A DNA stretch of 64,000 bases, taken from NCBI GenBank assembly GCA_045644545.1, contig JAZRHC010000017.1, positions 1 to 64,000 on the forward strand, in the 5' to 3' direction. The notes under the pieces were generated by a model. That model had not been told where the DNA came from and ran no database searches. It saw nothing but the letters and a program-made list of their open reading frames with translations. The stretch's first letter is position 1. Every line of letters begins with the position of its first letter. Source of the DNA: Scatosoma sp045644545 (lineage in GTDB: Bacteria > Bacillota > Clostridia > Christensenellales > Borkfalkiaceae). The translations under genes were made by a program, and so were the position numbers. This document shows positions 25,898-34,792 of this stretch, piece by piece.

Positions 25898-26824
25898 TCA
25901 ATGCAGGAAGCCTTTTATAATCTGCTCCTCCGCTTGCTTTTCGCTAAGTCCCAAGGTCATCAGCTTGACGAGCTGTTCGCCCGCAATTTTGCCGATCGCC
26001 GCTTCGTGAATGAGCTCGGCGTTGACGTCGTTTGCAGAAAGGCAAGGCGCGGCGGTAACCGAAGCGTTATCCATAATGATCGCGTCGCACTCCGTATGCC
26101 CGTGGCACGCCGCGTTGCCGTTCATCGTGGACACGAAATGCTGACGGGATTCCCCGCCCGCAACCGAACGGGACGTGATATCCGCGCGGCAGTTTTCGCC
26201 GTTCATATCCACTACGAAATCGGTGTTCGCCGTCTGCTGTCCGTGCGTGTATAGCTTTTCCTTTACGATAAAATTCGAGCCCGCTTTCATCGTGGCTTCC
26301 GTTACGCGATTCGTCGAATCGATTCCTTTAATCTGCGTGGTTTGCATTTCCATCGACGCGCCCTCTTCCAAATGCACGACCGTTTTCGGATTCATTACGT
26401 TTTTGCCGTTGCCGTCCCCGTCGCCGTAGTGTTTTTCCACGTATTTGACTTTCGCGTTCTTGCCCACGTAGAAGGTGTGCACGCCGTCGTGGCGGGAGGT
26501 CAGCTCCACGCCGCCGCAGTTATGGATACCGCACCCCGCGACGATCACGACGTCGGAATCCGCGCCGATATGAAAATCGTTGTATACCACCTCTTGCAAG
26601 CCCGCCTTACTGATAATCACGGGGATATGCAAGCTCTCGTTTTTCGTGCCGGGCTTAATGAAAATATCAATCCCTACGTTGCCGTCCGTTTTCGTGACGA
26701 TATCGATATTCGCCGTGGTGTTTCTGCCTTGCGTTTCGCCGTTGCCGCGGATATTATACGCGCCTTCGGGCACGCCGTGCAGGTCGGCTATTTTGAGTAG
26801 TAAATCTTTCTCTATTGCGTCCAT
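25898..26824 (-). CDS. SufB/SufD-family Fe-S scaffold protein
   Basis: A 308-residue protein of the SufBD beta-helix family, shorter than typical SufB (about 465). The C-terminal HEAAIGKIAGEQLVKLMTLGLSEKQAEEQIIKGF is diagnostic, and the core contains a Cys in HNCGG and others that could bind the nascent cluster. With the SufC-like ATPase just upstream it should form a minimal B2C2 scaffold. No SufS, SufU or SufE gene is nearby, so sulfur delivery must come from elsewhere. Confidence 0.88.
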   Translation of the reverse strand: MDAIEKDLLLKIADLHGVPEGAYNIRGNGETQGRNTTANIDIVTKTDGNVGIDIFIKPGTKNESLHIPVIISKAGLQEVVYNDFHIGADSDVVIVAGCGIHNCGGVELTSRHDGVHTFYVGKNAKVKYVEKHYGDGDGNGKNVMNPKTVVHLEEGASMEMQTTQIKGIDSTNRVTEATMKAGSNFIVKEKLYTHGQQTANTDFVVDMNGENCRADITSRSVAGGESRQHFVSTMNGNAACHGHTECDAIIMDNASVTAAPCLSANDVNAELIHEAAIGKIAGEQLVKLMTLGLSEKQAEEQIIKGFLH

Positions 26825-26835
26825 AACCGACTCCT

Positions 26836-27555
26836 TTACAGCTTTTCTTCGAGCACGCGGCAGGTTTTCGCCGCGAGCAGTTTAGGCAAAATTTCGTCTT
26901 TTTTGCCCTGCGCTTGGATCTTTCCGTCCGCGATCACCACGATCTTGTCCGCAATACTTAAAATGCGCTCTTGATGGGAAATAATCAAAATGTTTCCCTT
27001 GGTTTTTTCGTGCATTTTTTCAAACACGGAAATGAGGTTGCCGAAGCTCCAAAGGTCGATCCCTGCTTCGGGCTCGTCGAACACGGAAAGCTTGGTCGAA
27101 CGCGCGAGGATCGTCGCGATTTCGATACGCTTCAATTCGCCGCCCGAAAGGGAGGCGTTCACCTCTCTGTCGATATAATCCCTCGCGCACATTCCCACCT
27201 CGGAAAGATAGGAGCACGCGTCGGAAACTTTCAGATTTTTGCCCGCCGCGATATTGATAAGATCGCGCACGGTCAGCCCTTTAAAGCGCACGGGCTGTTG
27301 AAAAGCATAGGAAATTCCCCGATTCGCGCGTTCGGTCACCGAAAGCTCGGTGATATCCTCGCCGTCGAGAAAAATTTTGCCCTCCGTGGGGCGGATAATG
27401 CCCGCGATCACCTTCGCAAGCGTGGATTTTCCCCCGCCGTTCGGACCCGTGAACGCCACGAACCGTTCGTCGAGTTCGAGGTTGATATCCTTTAAAATTT
27501 GTTTTTCACCCAGCTCGTCTTTGACGAGATAGCTTACGTTTTCGAGTTTTAACAT
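26836..27555 (-). CDS. sufC: SufC-like ABC ATPase
   Basis: A 239-residue ATPase that drives the SufB/D scaffold. It has Walker A GPNGGGKST (37-45), the SufC-type signature LSGGELKRIEIATIL and Walker B SVFDEPEAGID. I start at the Met at 27555, which matches the family's first residues (LKLENVSY); ten upstream in-frame residues look non-coding. The SufB/D gene begins 11 bases after its stop. Confidence 0.9.
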   Translation of the reverse strand: MLKLENVSYLVKDELGEKQILKDINLELDERFVAFTGPNGGGKSTLAKVIAGIIRPTEGKIFLDGEDITELSVTERANRGISYAFQQPVRFKGLTVRDLINIAAGKNLKVSDACSYLSEVGMCARDYIDREVNASLSGGELKRIEIATILARSTKLSVFDEPEAGIDLWSFGNLISVFEKMHEKTKGNILIISHQERILSIADKIVVIADGKIQAQGKKDEILPKLLAAKTCRVLEEKL

Positions 27556-27619
27556 TCGTGACTCCGAAAAAATCCTTTTTATCATTTATAACGAAAAAAC
27601 GCGGATTTTAAACGCTTTT

Positions 27620-28282
27620 TCAGAAGATTTGCATTAAGTACGACCTATCTTTCAGCCAACGCCGTTTTTGTTTATAATCGGGAACGTATTTCCCCACCAA
27701 CGCCCAGAACGCGGGCGAATGGTTTTTCACGCAAATATGCGCGAGCTCGTGCGCCGCTACGTAGCGAATCACCGCTTCGGGCGCGTATACTAAGCGAAAG
27801 GAAAAATGCAAGGCGTTATCGAAGGAACACGAGCCCCAACGGGTTTTCGCGCTCGTGATCGAAAGGGATTTATAGCGCACGCCCATTTCCCTCGCAAGCT
27901 CGTCCGTCAACGCTTTTAAGATTTCCCTCGCCCGCTCTTTCAGCCATTTTTTAAGCGTTTCTTCCGCGCTCTCGCGAGGCGCGAACAGCCGTTTTTCGAC
28001 CTCGTCGCAAAGCACTTTTTTACCGCCGTAAAGAGCTACGCGATATTCCTCGCCGAAAAGCAAAAAAACGTAGCCGTCGAGATTTTTGGGCGGTAAACGC
28101 GACTCTGCCCCCGCCTTTTTGGCTTGGTGCTTTCTGATCCAGTCTTCTTTTTCCTTTAAAAAAGCAAAGATCCGTTCTTCGCTGAGCCGCGCGGGGGCGC
28201 GGACGATCAGCCTACCAAACGGATCGATAGATACGGATAGCGTTTTGCGCGCGGAACGGATAATTTTATCCGGTGTGATCAT
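27620..28282 (-). CDS. YgjP-like metallopeptidase (M48-type HExxH)
   Basis: A 220-residue cytosolic protein of the YgjP/DUF45 family with the zinc site HELAH (His178, His182) and third ligand His188 in KNHSPAFW. WGSC and SFRLVYAP upstream are also family signatures. The physiological substrate is unknown. It lies three bases from galE and may be cotranscribed. Confidence 0.88.
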   Translation of the reverse strand: MITPDKIIRSARKTLSVSIDPFGRLIVRAPARLSEERIFAFLKEKEDWIRKHQAKKAGAESRLPPKNLDGYVFLLFGEEYRVALYGGKKVLCDEVEKRLFAPRESAEETLKKWLKERAREILKALTDELAREMGVRYKSLSITSAKTRWGSCSFDNALHFSFRLVYAPEAVIRYVAAHELAHICVKNHSPAFWALVGKYVPDYKQKRRWLKDRSYLMQIF

Positions 28283-28285
28283 CGC

Positions 28286-29299
28286 TTACTTTTCGTAGCC
28301 GAACGGGTTGGAGCTCTGCCACTTCCATTGAGAAGCGCACATTTCCTCGATCCCGAACTTCGCCTTCCATTTCAGCTCTTTTTCCGCTTTGTCGGGGCAG
28401 GCGTAGCAAGTCGCGATATCCCCCGATCTTCTTTCGCAGATTTTATACGGCAAGGTCTTTCCGCAAGCCTTTTCAAAGGCGTGGATCATATCGAACACGC
28501 TATATCCGTGCCCCGTGCCGAGGTTGTAGATATGCACGCCCGCTTGGTTACATTCCTCAATCGCCGCGATATGCCCGAGCGCAAGATCGACCACGTGAAT
28601 ATAATCGCGCACGCCCGTGCCGTCGGGAGTGTCGTAGTCGTTGCCGAACACGTTGATGCAGGAAAGCTTTCCGCTCGCCACCTGCGCGACGAAGGGCATC
28701 AAGTTGTTGGGAATCCCCTTAGGGTCTTCCCCGATACGCCCGCTCTCGTGCGCGCCGACGGGATTGAAATAGCGAAGAAGAATGATATTCCATTCGTTAT
28801 CCGCTTTATACAGATCCTGCATAATGTTTTCCATCATCAGCTTGGTGCTACCGTAGGGATTCGTCGTCGAAAGGCGGCAGTTTTCGTCCAAGGGAAGCCG
28901 TTCGGGCGAGCCGTAGACGGTTGCGGACGAGGAGAAAATGATCTTCTTCACGCCGAACTTTTCCATCACCTGCAATAAGCCCACCGTGCCACTGATATTA
29001 TTATCGTAGTATTTTAACGGAAGCTTACAGCTTTCGCCCACCGCTTTGAAGGCGGCGAAATGGATCACGGCGTCGAATTTATGCTTTGCAAAGATCTCTT
29101 CGAGCGCGGGTACGTCGCGGATATCCTTTTCGTAGAAAGTTACCGTTTTGCCCGTGATCTCCTGCACGCGCGCAATACTTTCGTAGCTGGAATTGGAAAA
29201 ATTATCCACGACTACGACTTCGTAGTTTTTGTTCAAAAGCTCTAAAACGGTGTGCGAGCCGATATAGCCGCTCCCGCCCGTCACTAAAATAGTCGCCAT
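28286..29299 (-). CDS. galE: UDP-glucose 4-epimerase
   Basis: GalE interconverts UDP-glucose and UDP-galactose. The 337 residues show the NAD-binding GGSGYIGSH, the catalytic Ser124 in FSSSATVYG and the Tyr149-x3-Lys153 pair in NPYGSTK, plus RYFNPVGAH. No other gal gene is near, so it most likely supplies UDP-galactose for surface glycans. Confidence 0.96.
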   Translation of the reverse strand: MATILVTGGSGYIGSHTVLELLNKNYEVVVVDNFSNSSYESIARVQEITGKTVTFYEKDIRDVPALEEIFAKHKFDAVIHFAAFKAVGESCKLPLKYYDNNISGTVGLLQVMEKFGVKKIIFSSSATVYGSPERLPLDENCRLSTTNPYGSTKLMMENIMQDLYKADNEWNIILLRYFNPVGAHESGRIGEDPKGIPNNLMPFVAQVASGKLSCINVFGNDYDTPDGTGVRDYIHVVDLALGHIAAIEECNQAGVHIYNLGTGHGYSVFDMIHAFEKACGKTLPYKICERRSGDIATCYACPDKAEKELKWKAKFGIEEMCASQWKWQSSNPFGYEK

Positions 29300-29325
29300 T
29301 TGTTAGACCTCGACAAAAATTTATT

Positions 29326-30606
29326 TTATTCGTCTTTTTCGTCCTCGTCTTCCGTTTCTTCCACCTTTCTCGAACGGATTTTGAGAACCTTTTGCTGGGT
29401 CGCTTTCACGACCTTGATTTCGAGGAATTTAAAGGTAATCTTTTCCCCGATCGGAGGAATACCGCCGTATTTTTCGGTCACCCAACCGCCGACGGTGTTC
29501 GCGTCGAAATTCTCGTCCTCTTTTTCCAGATCGTAAAGCTCGAAGAAGGGTTCGAGCTCGCATTTGCCGTCCACCCAGTATTCGTCCTCGGCGATCTTGC
29601 CGAACAGCACCTGCTCTTCGTCGTGTTCGTCCCAGATCTCGCCGACGAGCTCTTCCAAAATATCCTCCAAGGTCACGATGCCGACGAGCCCGCCGTATTC
29701 GTCGGAAACCGCCGCCATATGCACCTTCTTTTTTTGGAGCTGACGGAAAAGATCGGAAATGCGGGTATATTCGGTGGTAAACACGATATCCTGCACGTCT
29801 TTTTCAATACTCGTCGCCCCTTCGATATAGGCGTTGAAAAAATCCCGCTGATGGATAAAACCGATCACGTTGTCGATAGAATCTTTATACACGGGAAGGC
29901 GCGAATATCCACATTCGCGGAACTTTTCCCAAATATCTTGCATCGACGAGGCCACCTCGATCGCGATCACGTTTACGCGGGGCACTAAAATGTCCTCTAC
30001 CTTCAAATCGTCGAATTCGAGCGCGGAGCGCAACAGCTCCGATTCGTCCTCTTTGAGCGTGCCCATTTCCTCCGCCTCGTCCACGAGGGACATAAGCTCT
30101 TCGTCCGTTACCGTTTCGTCCTTTTTCAGCTTGAAGATTTTCGAAAGCAGCTTTTTATAGCCGTCGAAAATAAAGCTGAGCGGCGTAAGTATCCAATAGA
30201 AAAACTGCATTAAGGGATAAACGAAATAACAAACCTTTTCGGGATATACGCTCGCGAAATATTTCGGCGTGATTTCGCCAAATACGAGTACGGCAACGGT
30301 TAACACGATCGTCGAAATGGTCGTGTGGTCAACGCCCGTGCCTCTTAAAAGCTCGGCGAACAAGAGCGTACCCAACGCGGAAGCCGTGATATTGACGATA
30401 TTGTTGCCGATAAGAATCGCCGTAACCAGCTTATTATACTTTTCCACCGCAAAGGTGTGAACGGCTTTCGCGTTCTTTTTTCCCGACGCGATATGGCTTT
30501 TGAGCTTAATGCTGTTCGCGCAGGAAAACGCCGTTTCCGTTGCCGAAAAAAAGCTGGAAAGTATAACGAGCACAATGATTACGAGTGATAGAGATAGGGG
30601 GTCCAT
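29326..30606 (-). CDS. CNNM/CorC family transporter (DUF21-CBS-CorC_HlyC)
   Basis: A 426-residue protein with a DUF21 membrane domain (about 1-190), two CBS domains (about 205-330, including ILVPRVNVIAIE and GLVGIVTLEDILEELVGEI) and a C-terminal CorC/HlyC domain. Homologues are Mg2+/Na+ or other divalent-cation exporters. The C-terminus is highly charged (EETEDEDEKDE). It has a consensus promoter and a GGAGG site. Confidence 0.92.
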   Translation of the reverse strand: MDPLSLSLVIIVLVILSSFFSATETAFSCANSIKLKSHIASGKKNAKAVHTFAVEKYNKLVTAILIGNNIVNITASALGTLLFAELLRGTGVDHTTISTIVLTVAVLVFGEITPKYFASVYPEKVCYFVYPLMQFFYWILTPLSFIFDGYKKLLSKIFKLKKDETVTDEELMSLVDEAEEMGTLKEDESELLRSALEFDDLKVEDILVPRVNVIAIEVASSMQDIWEKFRECGYSRLPVYKDSIDNVIGFIHQRDFFNAYIEGATSIEKDVQDIVFTTEYTRISDLFRQLQKKKVHMAAVSDEYGGLVGIVTLEDILEELVGEIWDEHDEEQVLFGKIAEDEYWVDGKCELEPFFELYDLEKEDENFDANTVGGWVTEKYGGIPPIGEKITFKFLEIKVVKATQQKVLKIRSRKVEETEDEDEKDE

Positions 30607-30653
30607 ATTTCCTCCGAATTAAATTTTCTTGAAAACGTAGTTTTCTATGGTAT

Positions 30654-30682
30654 ATTATACTATATTTTCTACGCTTTGTCAA
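30654..30682 (-). promoter_or_regulatory. consensus promoter of the CNNM gene
   Basis: Minus strand TTGACA (30682-30677) and TATAAT (30659-30654) with a 17-base spacer. The rest of 30607-30761 shows nothing else recognisable. Confidence 0.85.
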
Positions 30683-30761
30683 CGCAGAATACCGCCTATT
30701 TACATAATACTTGAAAATATTTATACTTTCGCGGACGATTTTATAACTCTTTTTCGGCGGT

Positions 30762-31037
30762 TCAAAGCCCCCGCAAAAGAAGCAACGAGGACAAAAAAAG
30801 GCACGCCGAGCCGATCAAAGCGCCTATCCCGCCCCTTCCCCGTTTTCTTTTTTTCCTTGCGGCTTCGCGCTTTTTCAAATACTCCCCGTAACTCGCTTTT
30901 TCCTTGAAAAACGCGACCTTGAAAGCGTAGAAAATCCCGTTAAACGCGCCCTTTTCCCAAGCGAAATGAAACGCCGAAGCAAGCAACGCGCCCGCGCCTG
31001 CAAGGAAGAAAATATCCGACAAAAAAACCGCGTTCAA
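30762..31037 (-). CDS. small DUF3899-like membrane protein
   Basis: A 91-residue protein with two membrane helices around a basic loop (KKREAARKKRKRGRGG). The layout GAFNGIFYAFKVAFFKEKASYGEYLKKR fits DUF3899 proteins. The start is TTG within a TTGA overlap with the oppF stop, with a GGGGG-type site upstream, so it is translated by coupling and belongs to the opp operon. Function is unknown. Confidence 0.6.
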   Translation of the reverse strand: MNAVFLSDIFFLAGAGALLASAFHFAWEKGAFNGIFYAFKVAFFKEKASYGEYLKKREAARKKRKRGRGGIGALIGSACLFLSSLLLLRGL

Positions 31038-31975
31038 CTCGTACCTGCCCCCTTTTGATCTTGCGTTTTTCCCTCTTTACACAATAAAAAATGACCTTTT
31101 AAAACCTCTGTAAACTGCCCTTCCCCGTCGCTTTCTTCGGGCTCGTAAACCCCGCTTTCCCGCCCCTTTTCCGTGCGCGGGTCGGGCACGGGGATCGCCG
31201 ATAAGAGCGCTTTCGTATACGGGTGCAGGGGATTTTCAAACAGCTCGTCGGACGAGGCGAGCTCCACGATCTTCCCCAAATACATCACGGCGATACGGTC
31301 GGAAAAATATTTCACGACGGACAGATCGTGCGCGATAAACAGCACGGTAAGCCCGAGCTTTTTTTTGAGATCGTCCAAAAGATTGATCACCTGCGCCTGC
31401 ACGGACACGTCGAGCGCGGACACGGGCTCGTCGGCGATCAGCACGTCGGGGTTGGTGATCAAAGCGCGCGCGATTCCGATACGCTGGCGTTGCCCGCCCG
31501 AAAATTCGTGCGGATACCGCCCTGCGTGCTCTCTTAGAAGCCCCACCGTTTCGAGCGCCTCGTAGACTTTTTCTTCGATTTTTTTCTTGTCCTTTTCCCC
31601 GCCTACGATCAGCCCTTCCGCGACGATCTCTTTCACCGTCATTCGAGGATTTAACGAAGCGACGGGGTCTTGGAAGATCATCTGTATTTTTTGGCGTTCG
31701 CGCGCGTTTTTCTTGGCTTCCGCGCGCCTTTCGGCAGGTTCGTTTTTGCCTGCGGCGATCAGCTTATCGCCAAGATAAATTTCCCCGCCCGTGGGTTCGT
31801 ACAGCCCGATAACCGCTCTGCCCGTCGTGGTTTTCCCCGAGCCCGATTCCCCCACGAGCCCGAACGCTTCCCCTTTTTTGATGGAAAAGCTGACCCCGTC
31901 CACTGCCTTAAAGGGCTTTTTCGCAGTTCCGAAATATTGTTTTAAATCCCTGACGCTTAAAATTATTTCGTCCAT
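31034..31975 (-). CDS. oppF: oligopeptide ABC transporter ATPase OppF
   Basis: One of two ATPases powering peptide uptake: Walker A GESGSGKTT, signature SGGQRQRIGIARAL, Walker B VLIADEPVSALD, then the Opp-specific C-terminal region (ENPLHPYTKALLSAIP). The Met at 31975 (MDEIILSVRDLKQYF) matches family starts; a longer frame to 32053 runs back through oppD. It overlaps the oppD end by 13 bases. The C-terminus (after about 280) is lysine-rich and lacks the usual Cys-rich tail. Confidence 0.93.
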   Translation of the reverse strand: MDEIILSVRDLKQYFGTAKKPFKAVDGVSFSIKKGEAFGLVGESGSGKTTTGRAVIGLYEPTGGEIYLGDKLIAAGKNEPAERRAEAKKNARERQKIQMIFQDPVASLNPRMTVKEIVAEGLIVGGEKDKKKIEEKVYEALETVGLLREHAGRYPHEFSGGQRQRIGIARALITNPDVLIADEPVSALDVSVQAQVINLLDDLKKKLGLTVLFIAHDLSVVKYFSDRIAVMYLGKIVELASSDELFENPLHPYTKALLSAIPVPDPRTEKGRESGVYEPEESDGEGQFTEVLKGHFLLCKEGKTQDQKGAGTS

Positions 31976-33030
31976 TTGGCTTTTCTCCTTTTCATTCGCT
32001 CGGCGAGGGCTTCGGGAATTTCCACTTTGGGCGCGAGCGGATGCAAAAGCCACGTGGCGGCGTAGTGCGTTTCGCTCACCTTAAAAAAGGGCGGTTGCTC
32101 TTCGAAATCGATTTCAAGCGCGTACGGATTTCTCTCTGCGAACGCGTCGCCGACGGGCGGGAAGAGCATATCGGGCGGGGAAAGCGGAATGGTTTCCAGC
32201 CGTTCCTTCGTTTCGAGATCGGGCGTAGAGGATAAAAGCGCCCACGTGTACGGATGCTTCGGCTCGTAGAAAATTTCCTCGCTCTCGCCGTATTCCACGA
32301 TCTTCCCCGCGTACATCACGGCGATACGGTCGGCGACGTTCGCCACCACGCCCAGATCGTGCGTGATAAACACGACGGATAAATTTCGCTCCCTTTTCAG
32401 TTTATTGATCAATTTCAAAATTTGCGCCTGTACGGACACGTCGAGCGCGGTCGTCGGCTCGTCGCAAATCAACACCTCGGGGTTGGCGCTGAGCGCGATG
32501 GCGATCACGATCCTTTGCCGCATACCGCCTGAAAATTCGAAGGGATATTGCTCGAATCGCTTTTCCGCGTTGGCGATGCCCACTTCTTCCATCAGCGCGA
32601 TTGCCTTGCGCTTCGCTTCGGCTTTTTTAAGGCGCGGCACGCTTTTATCCTTTCGCCTTGCCGCGCGGTTTTTGAGTAGCATCGCTTCCGTGATCTGCTT
32701 CCCTATCCGCATAATGGGGTTGAGCGACGACATAGGGTCTTGAAAGATCATAGAGATCTTATTTCCGCGAAGCCGCGAAAATTCCTTTTCGCCGATCTTT
32801 AACAAATCCTTGCCGTCGAATAAAATTTCCCCGCTTAAAACCTCCGCGTTGCCCGATAAAATCCCCATCACCGCTTTGGACGTGACCGATTTTCCCGAAC
32901 CGGACTCCCCCACGATCGCGAGCGTTTCCCCCGCGTACAGTTCAAAAGAAACCCCGCGCACCGCTTGCGCTTTACCGAGCGGAGTACGGAAGGACACGCT
33001 CAGATTCTTCACTTCTAATTTCTTTTCCAT
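31963..33030 (-). CDS. oppD: oligopeptide ABC transporter ATPase OppD
   Basis: A 355-residue partner ATPase of OppF with Walker A GESGSGKSVT, signature FSGGMRQRIVIAIAL and Walker B VLICDEPTTALDVS. The OppD-type C-terminal segment follows (YEPKHPYTWALLSSTP), but with few of the cysteines that bind a cluster in some family members. GAGGAG in the last oppC codons serves as its ribosome-binding site. Confidence 0.94.
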   Translation of the reverse strand: MEKKLEVKNLSVSFRTPLGKAQAVRGVSFELYAGETLAIVGESGSGKSVTSKAVMGILSGNAEVLSGEILFDGKDLLKIGEKEFSRLRGNKISMIFQDPMSSLNPIMRIGKQITEAMLLKNRAARRKDKSVPRLKKAEAKRKAIALMEEVGIANAEKRFEQYPFEFSGGMRQRIVIAIALSANPEVLICDEPTTALDVSVQAQILKLINKLKRERNLSVVFITHDLGVVANVADRIAVMYAGKIVEYGESEEIFYEPKHPYTWALLSSTPDLETKERLETIPLSPPDMLFPPVGDAFAERNPYALEIDFEEQPPFFKVSETHYAATWLLHPLAPKVEIPEALAERMKRRKAKWTK

Positions 33031-33033
33031 AGC

Positions 33034-34791
33034 TTACTCCTCTACGCCCCGAAGCGCGGGGTTGAACGCGTCGCGAAGTCCGTTCCCGATCAGATTGAAG
33101 CCGATTAGAAGCAACGCGATAAACAGCGCGGGGAAAAAGATGACGTGCGGGGAGCTTGCAATAAGCGACTGCCCCTGCGCGAGCATACCGCCGATCGAGG
33201 TAAACCGCGAGGTTTCGAAGTTGACGATCCCCAGATAAGAGAGCATCGACTCCGAAAAGATCACGCTCGGCACGCTCAAAGCCGCGCCCGTGACGATCCC
33301 GCCGATCGCGCTGGGGAAGATATGCTTTATAATAATGCGCTTGTCCCTTGCCCCGAGCGAGCGGGCGGCTAACACGTATTCGCGGTTTTTATAGCGATAA
33401 AATTGCATTCGAACGCGGGTTGCCGTGGGAATCCAGCCCGTTAAAACGAAGGCGAAGAGCAAGGTGACGACGGGTCCCGCGCTGTTTCCGATATGAAGCT
33501 GAAACAGCGTTGCCACCACGATAAACGGCACGGCGGAAATGATCTCGGCAATTCTTTGCAGCACGATATCCGTTTTACCGCCGTAGTAACCCGCCGCCGC
33601 GCCGTACGCCGCGCCGATCAAAAGATTGACGAACGAAACGCCGATCGCGAGCAAAAAGGAAAGTCGCGCCCCCACGGCAAGGCAGGTGAAAATATCCTGC
33701 CCGTATTGATTCGTACCGAACAAAAACGAGGGATATTCCCCGTGCAGGAATTTGAAATATTCGTAATAACACACCCGCACGCGATAGCCCGACTGATTTT
33801 CGAAGGCGTACACGTAATACCCCGGCACGTCGGAAAAGGAAACGCCCTCCTCCGCTTTCTGCCAGTTATATTCCTCGTCGCGATAGGCGTAGCCCGTTTC
33901 GTCGTTATACCAATAATACAGCCGCCCTTCCTCGTCTTTTTGAAGCTTATAGCTTTTTTCGGAGCTCTCCGCCGTCTTCACGGGCGCGGCGTACATCGGT
34001 TGCCCTTCGGGAAAGGGCGTAGACGAAAAATCCAGCTTCAAGCTGTCGTAGCCGAACGCGTTTTGCGAAAAATGCAATTTATAGTCGGGGCAAATATTCC
34101 CCGCCTCGTCGCGAACCGCCTCCGCTTTATTCGCGCCCGCGTAGCGCGCCTTGTCCTTGTGCAGTTTTTGGGCGATTTGTTGATGCTCGTCGGAAAGAAC
34201 GTACCATTGATTGGCGTTCACCGCCTGATAATTATTCTGCAAAGGATAAACGATCTGTATCCCCGTTTTATTCTGATAGGCTTTGAGCGCGTCGTATTCC
34301 TCTTGCGTTAGGTCCTTATAGATATATCCCACCTCGTAGTAGCCGTCTAATTTCATTGAATAGCTTTTCCCGTCCTTGGAAACGGAATAGCTTTTTAACG
34401 GCGCGCGTGGCTTGGTTTTGCCTCCCGCCAACGCCTGCTCGCGGGCGATCCCGTCGTAAAGATCGAACTTCGCCCGACCTCCTTCCGTTTTGAGCTCCCC
34501 GTTCCAAAAAGCAATCCCGTGTTCGCGGTTAAAAGAAAGGCTGGGCGAGAGCTTTAAATAATACGGATCGCGAAAATCCACGCTATACGACGAAAATAAG
34601 GGGGCAAGCAACGCGAACAGTAATTGAATACCGATCACTGCGAGCGCGACGAGCGCCCCTTTATTTTTCCCAAACCGCTTGAACGCGTCCTTAAAATACC
34701 CCGCGCTTTTGCCCTTAAACGCCTGTTCGCTTCGCTTCGCGCCCTCGCCCGCAAAGCGGAATTTCTTCTCCGTCTTTTCGTCCGTGATCAT
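33034..34791 (-). CDS. oppC: oligopeptide ABC permease OppC with large extracellular insertion
   Basis: At 585 residues this is nearly twice the usual OppC (about 300). The first helix (about 45-70) and the segment FRDPYYLKLSPS are normal. The expected continuation FLFGTNQYGQDIF comes only about 260 residues later, then the remaining helices and the EAA loop (NREYVLAARSLGARDKRII) are intact. The insertion is hydrophilic, Tyr- and Lys-rich (YYEVGYIYKDLTQEEYDAL, LHGEYPS) and would lie outside the cell in the first loop. The frame is uninterrupted, so this is a real domain rather than a frameshift. It may contact OppA or peptides; that is inference. Confidence 0.88.
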   Translation of the reverse strand: MITDEKTEKKFRFAGEGAKRSEQAFKGKSAGYFKDAFKRFGKNKGALVALAVIGIQLLFALLAPLFSSYSVDFRDPYYLKLSPSLSFNREHGIAFWNGELKTEGGRAKFDLYDGIAREQALAGGKTKPRAPLKSYSVSKDGKSYSMKLDGYYEVGYIYKDLTQEEYDALKAYQNKTGIQIVYPLQNNYQAVNANQWYVLSDEHQQIAQKLHKDKARYAGANKAEAVRDEAGNICPDYKLHFSQNAFGYDSLKLDFSSTPFPEGQPMYAAPVKTAESSEKSYKLQKDEEGRLYYWYNDETGYAYRDEEYNWQKAEEGVSFSDVPGYYVYAFENQSGYRVRVCYYEYFKFLHGEYPSFLFGTNQYGQDIFTCLAVGARLSFLLAIGVSFVNLLIGAAYGAAAGYYGGKTDIVLQRIAEIISAVPFIVVATLFQLHIGNSAGPVVTLLFAFVLTGWIPTATRVRMQFYRYKNREYVLAARSLGARDKRIIIKHIFPSAIGGIVTGAALSVPSVIFSESMLSYLGIVNFETSRFTSIGGMLAQGQSLIASSPHVIFFPALFIALLLIGFNLIGNGLRDAFNPALRGVEE

Positions 34792-34792
34792 T

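Noticed and set aside
33034..34791. oppC as two genes fused by an assembly error
   Set aside because: The frame is open throughout, the insertion is placed exactly in an outer loop, and both flanks are one OppC.
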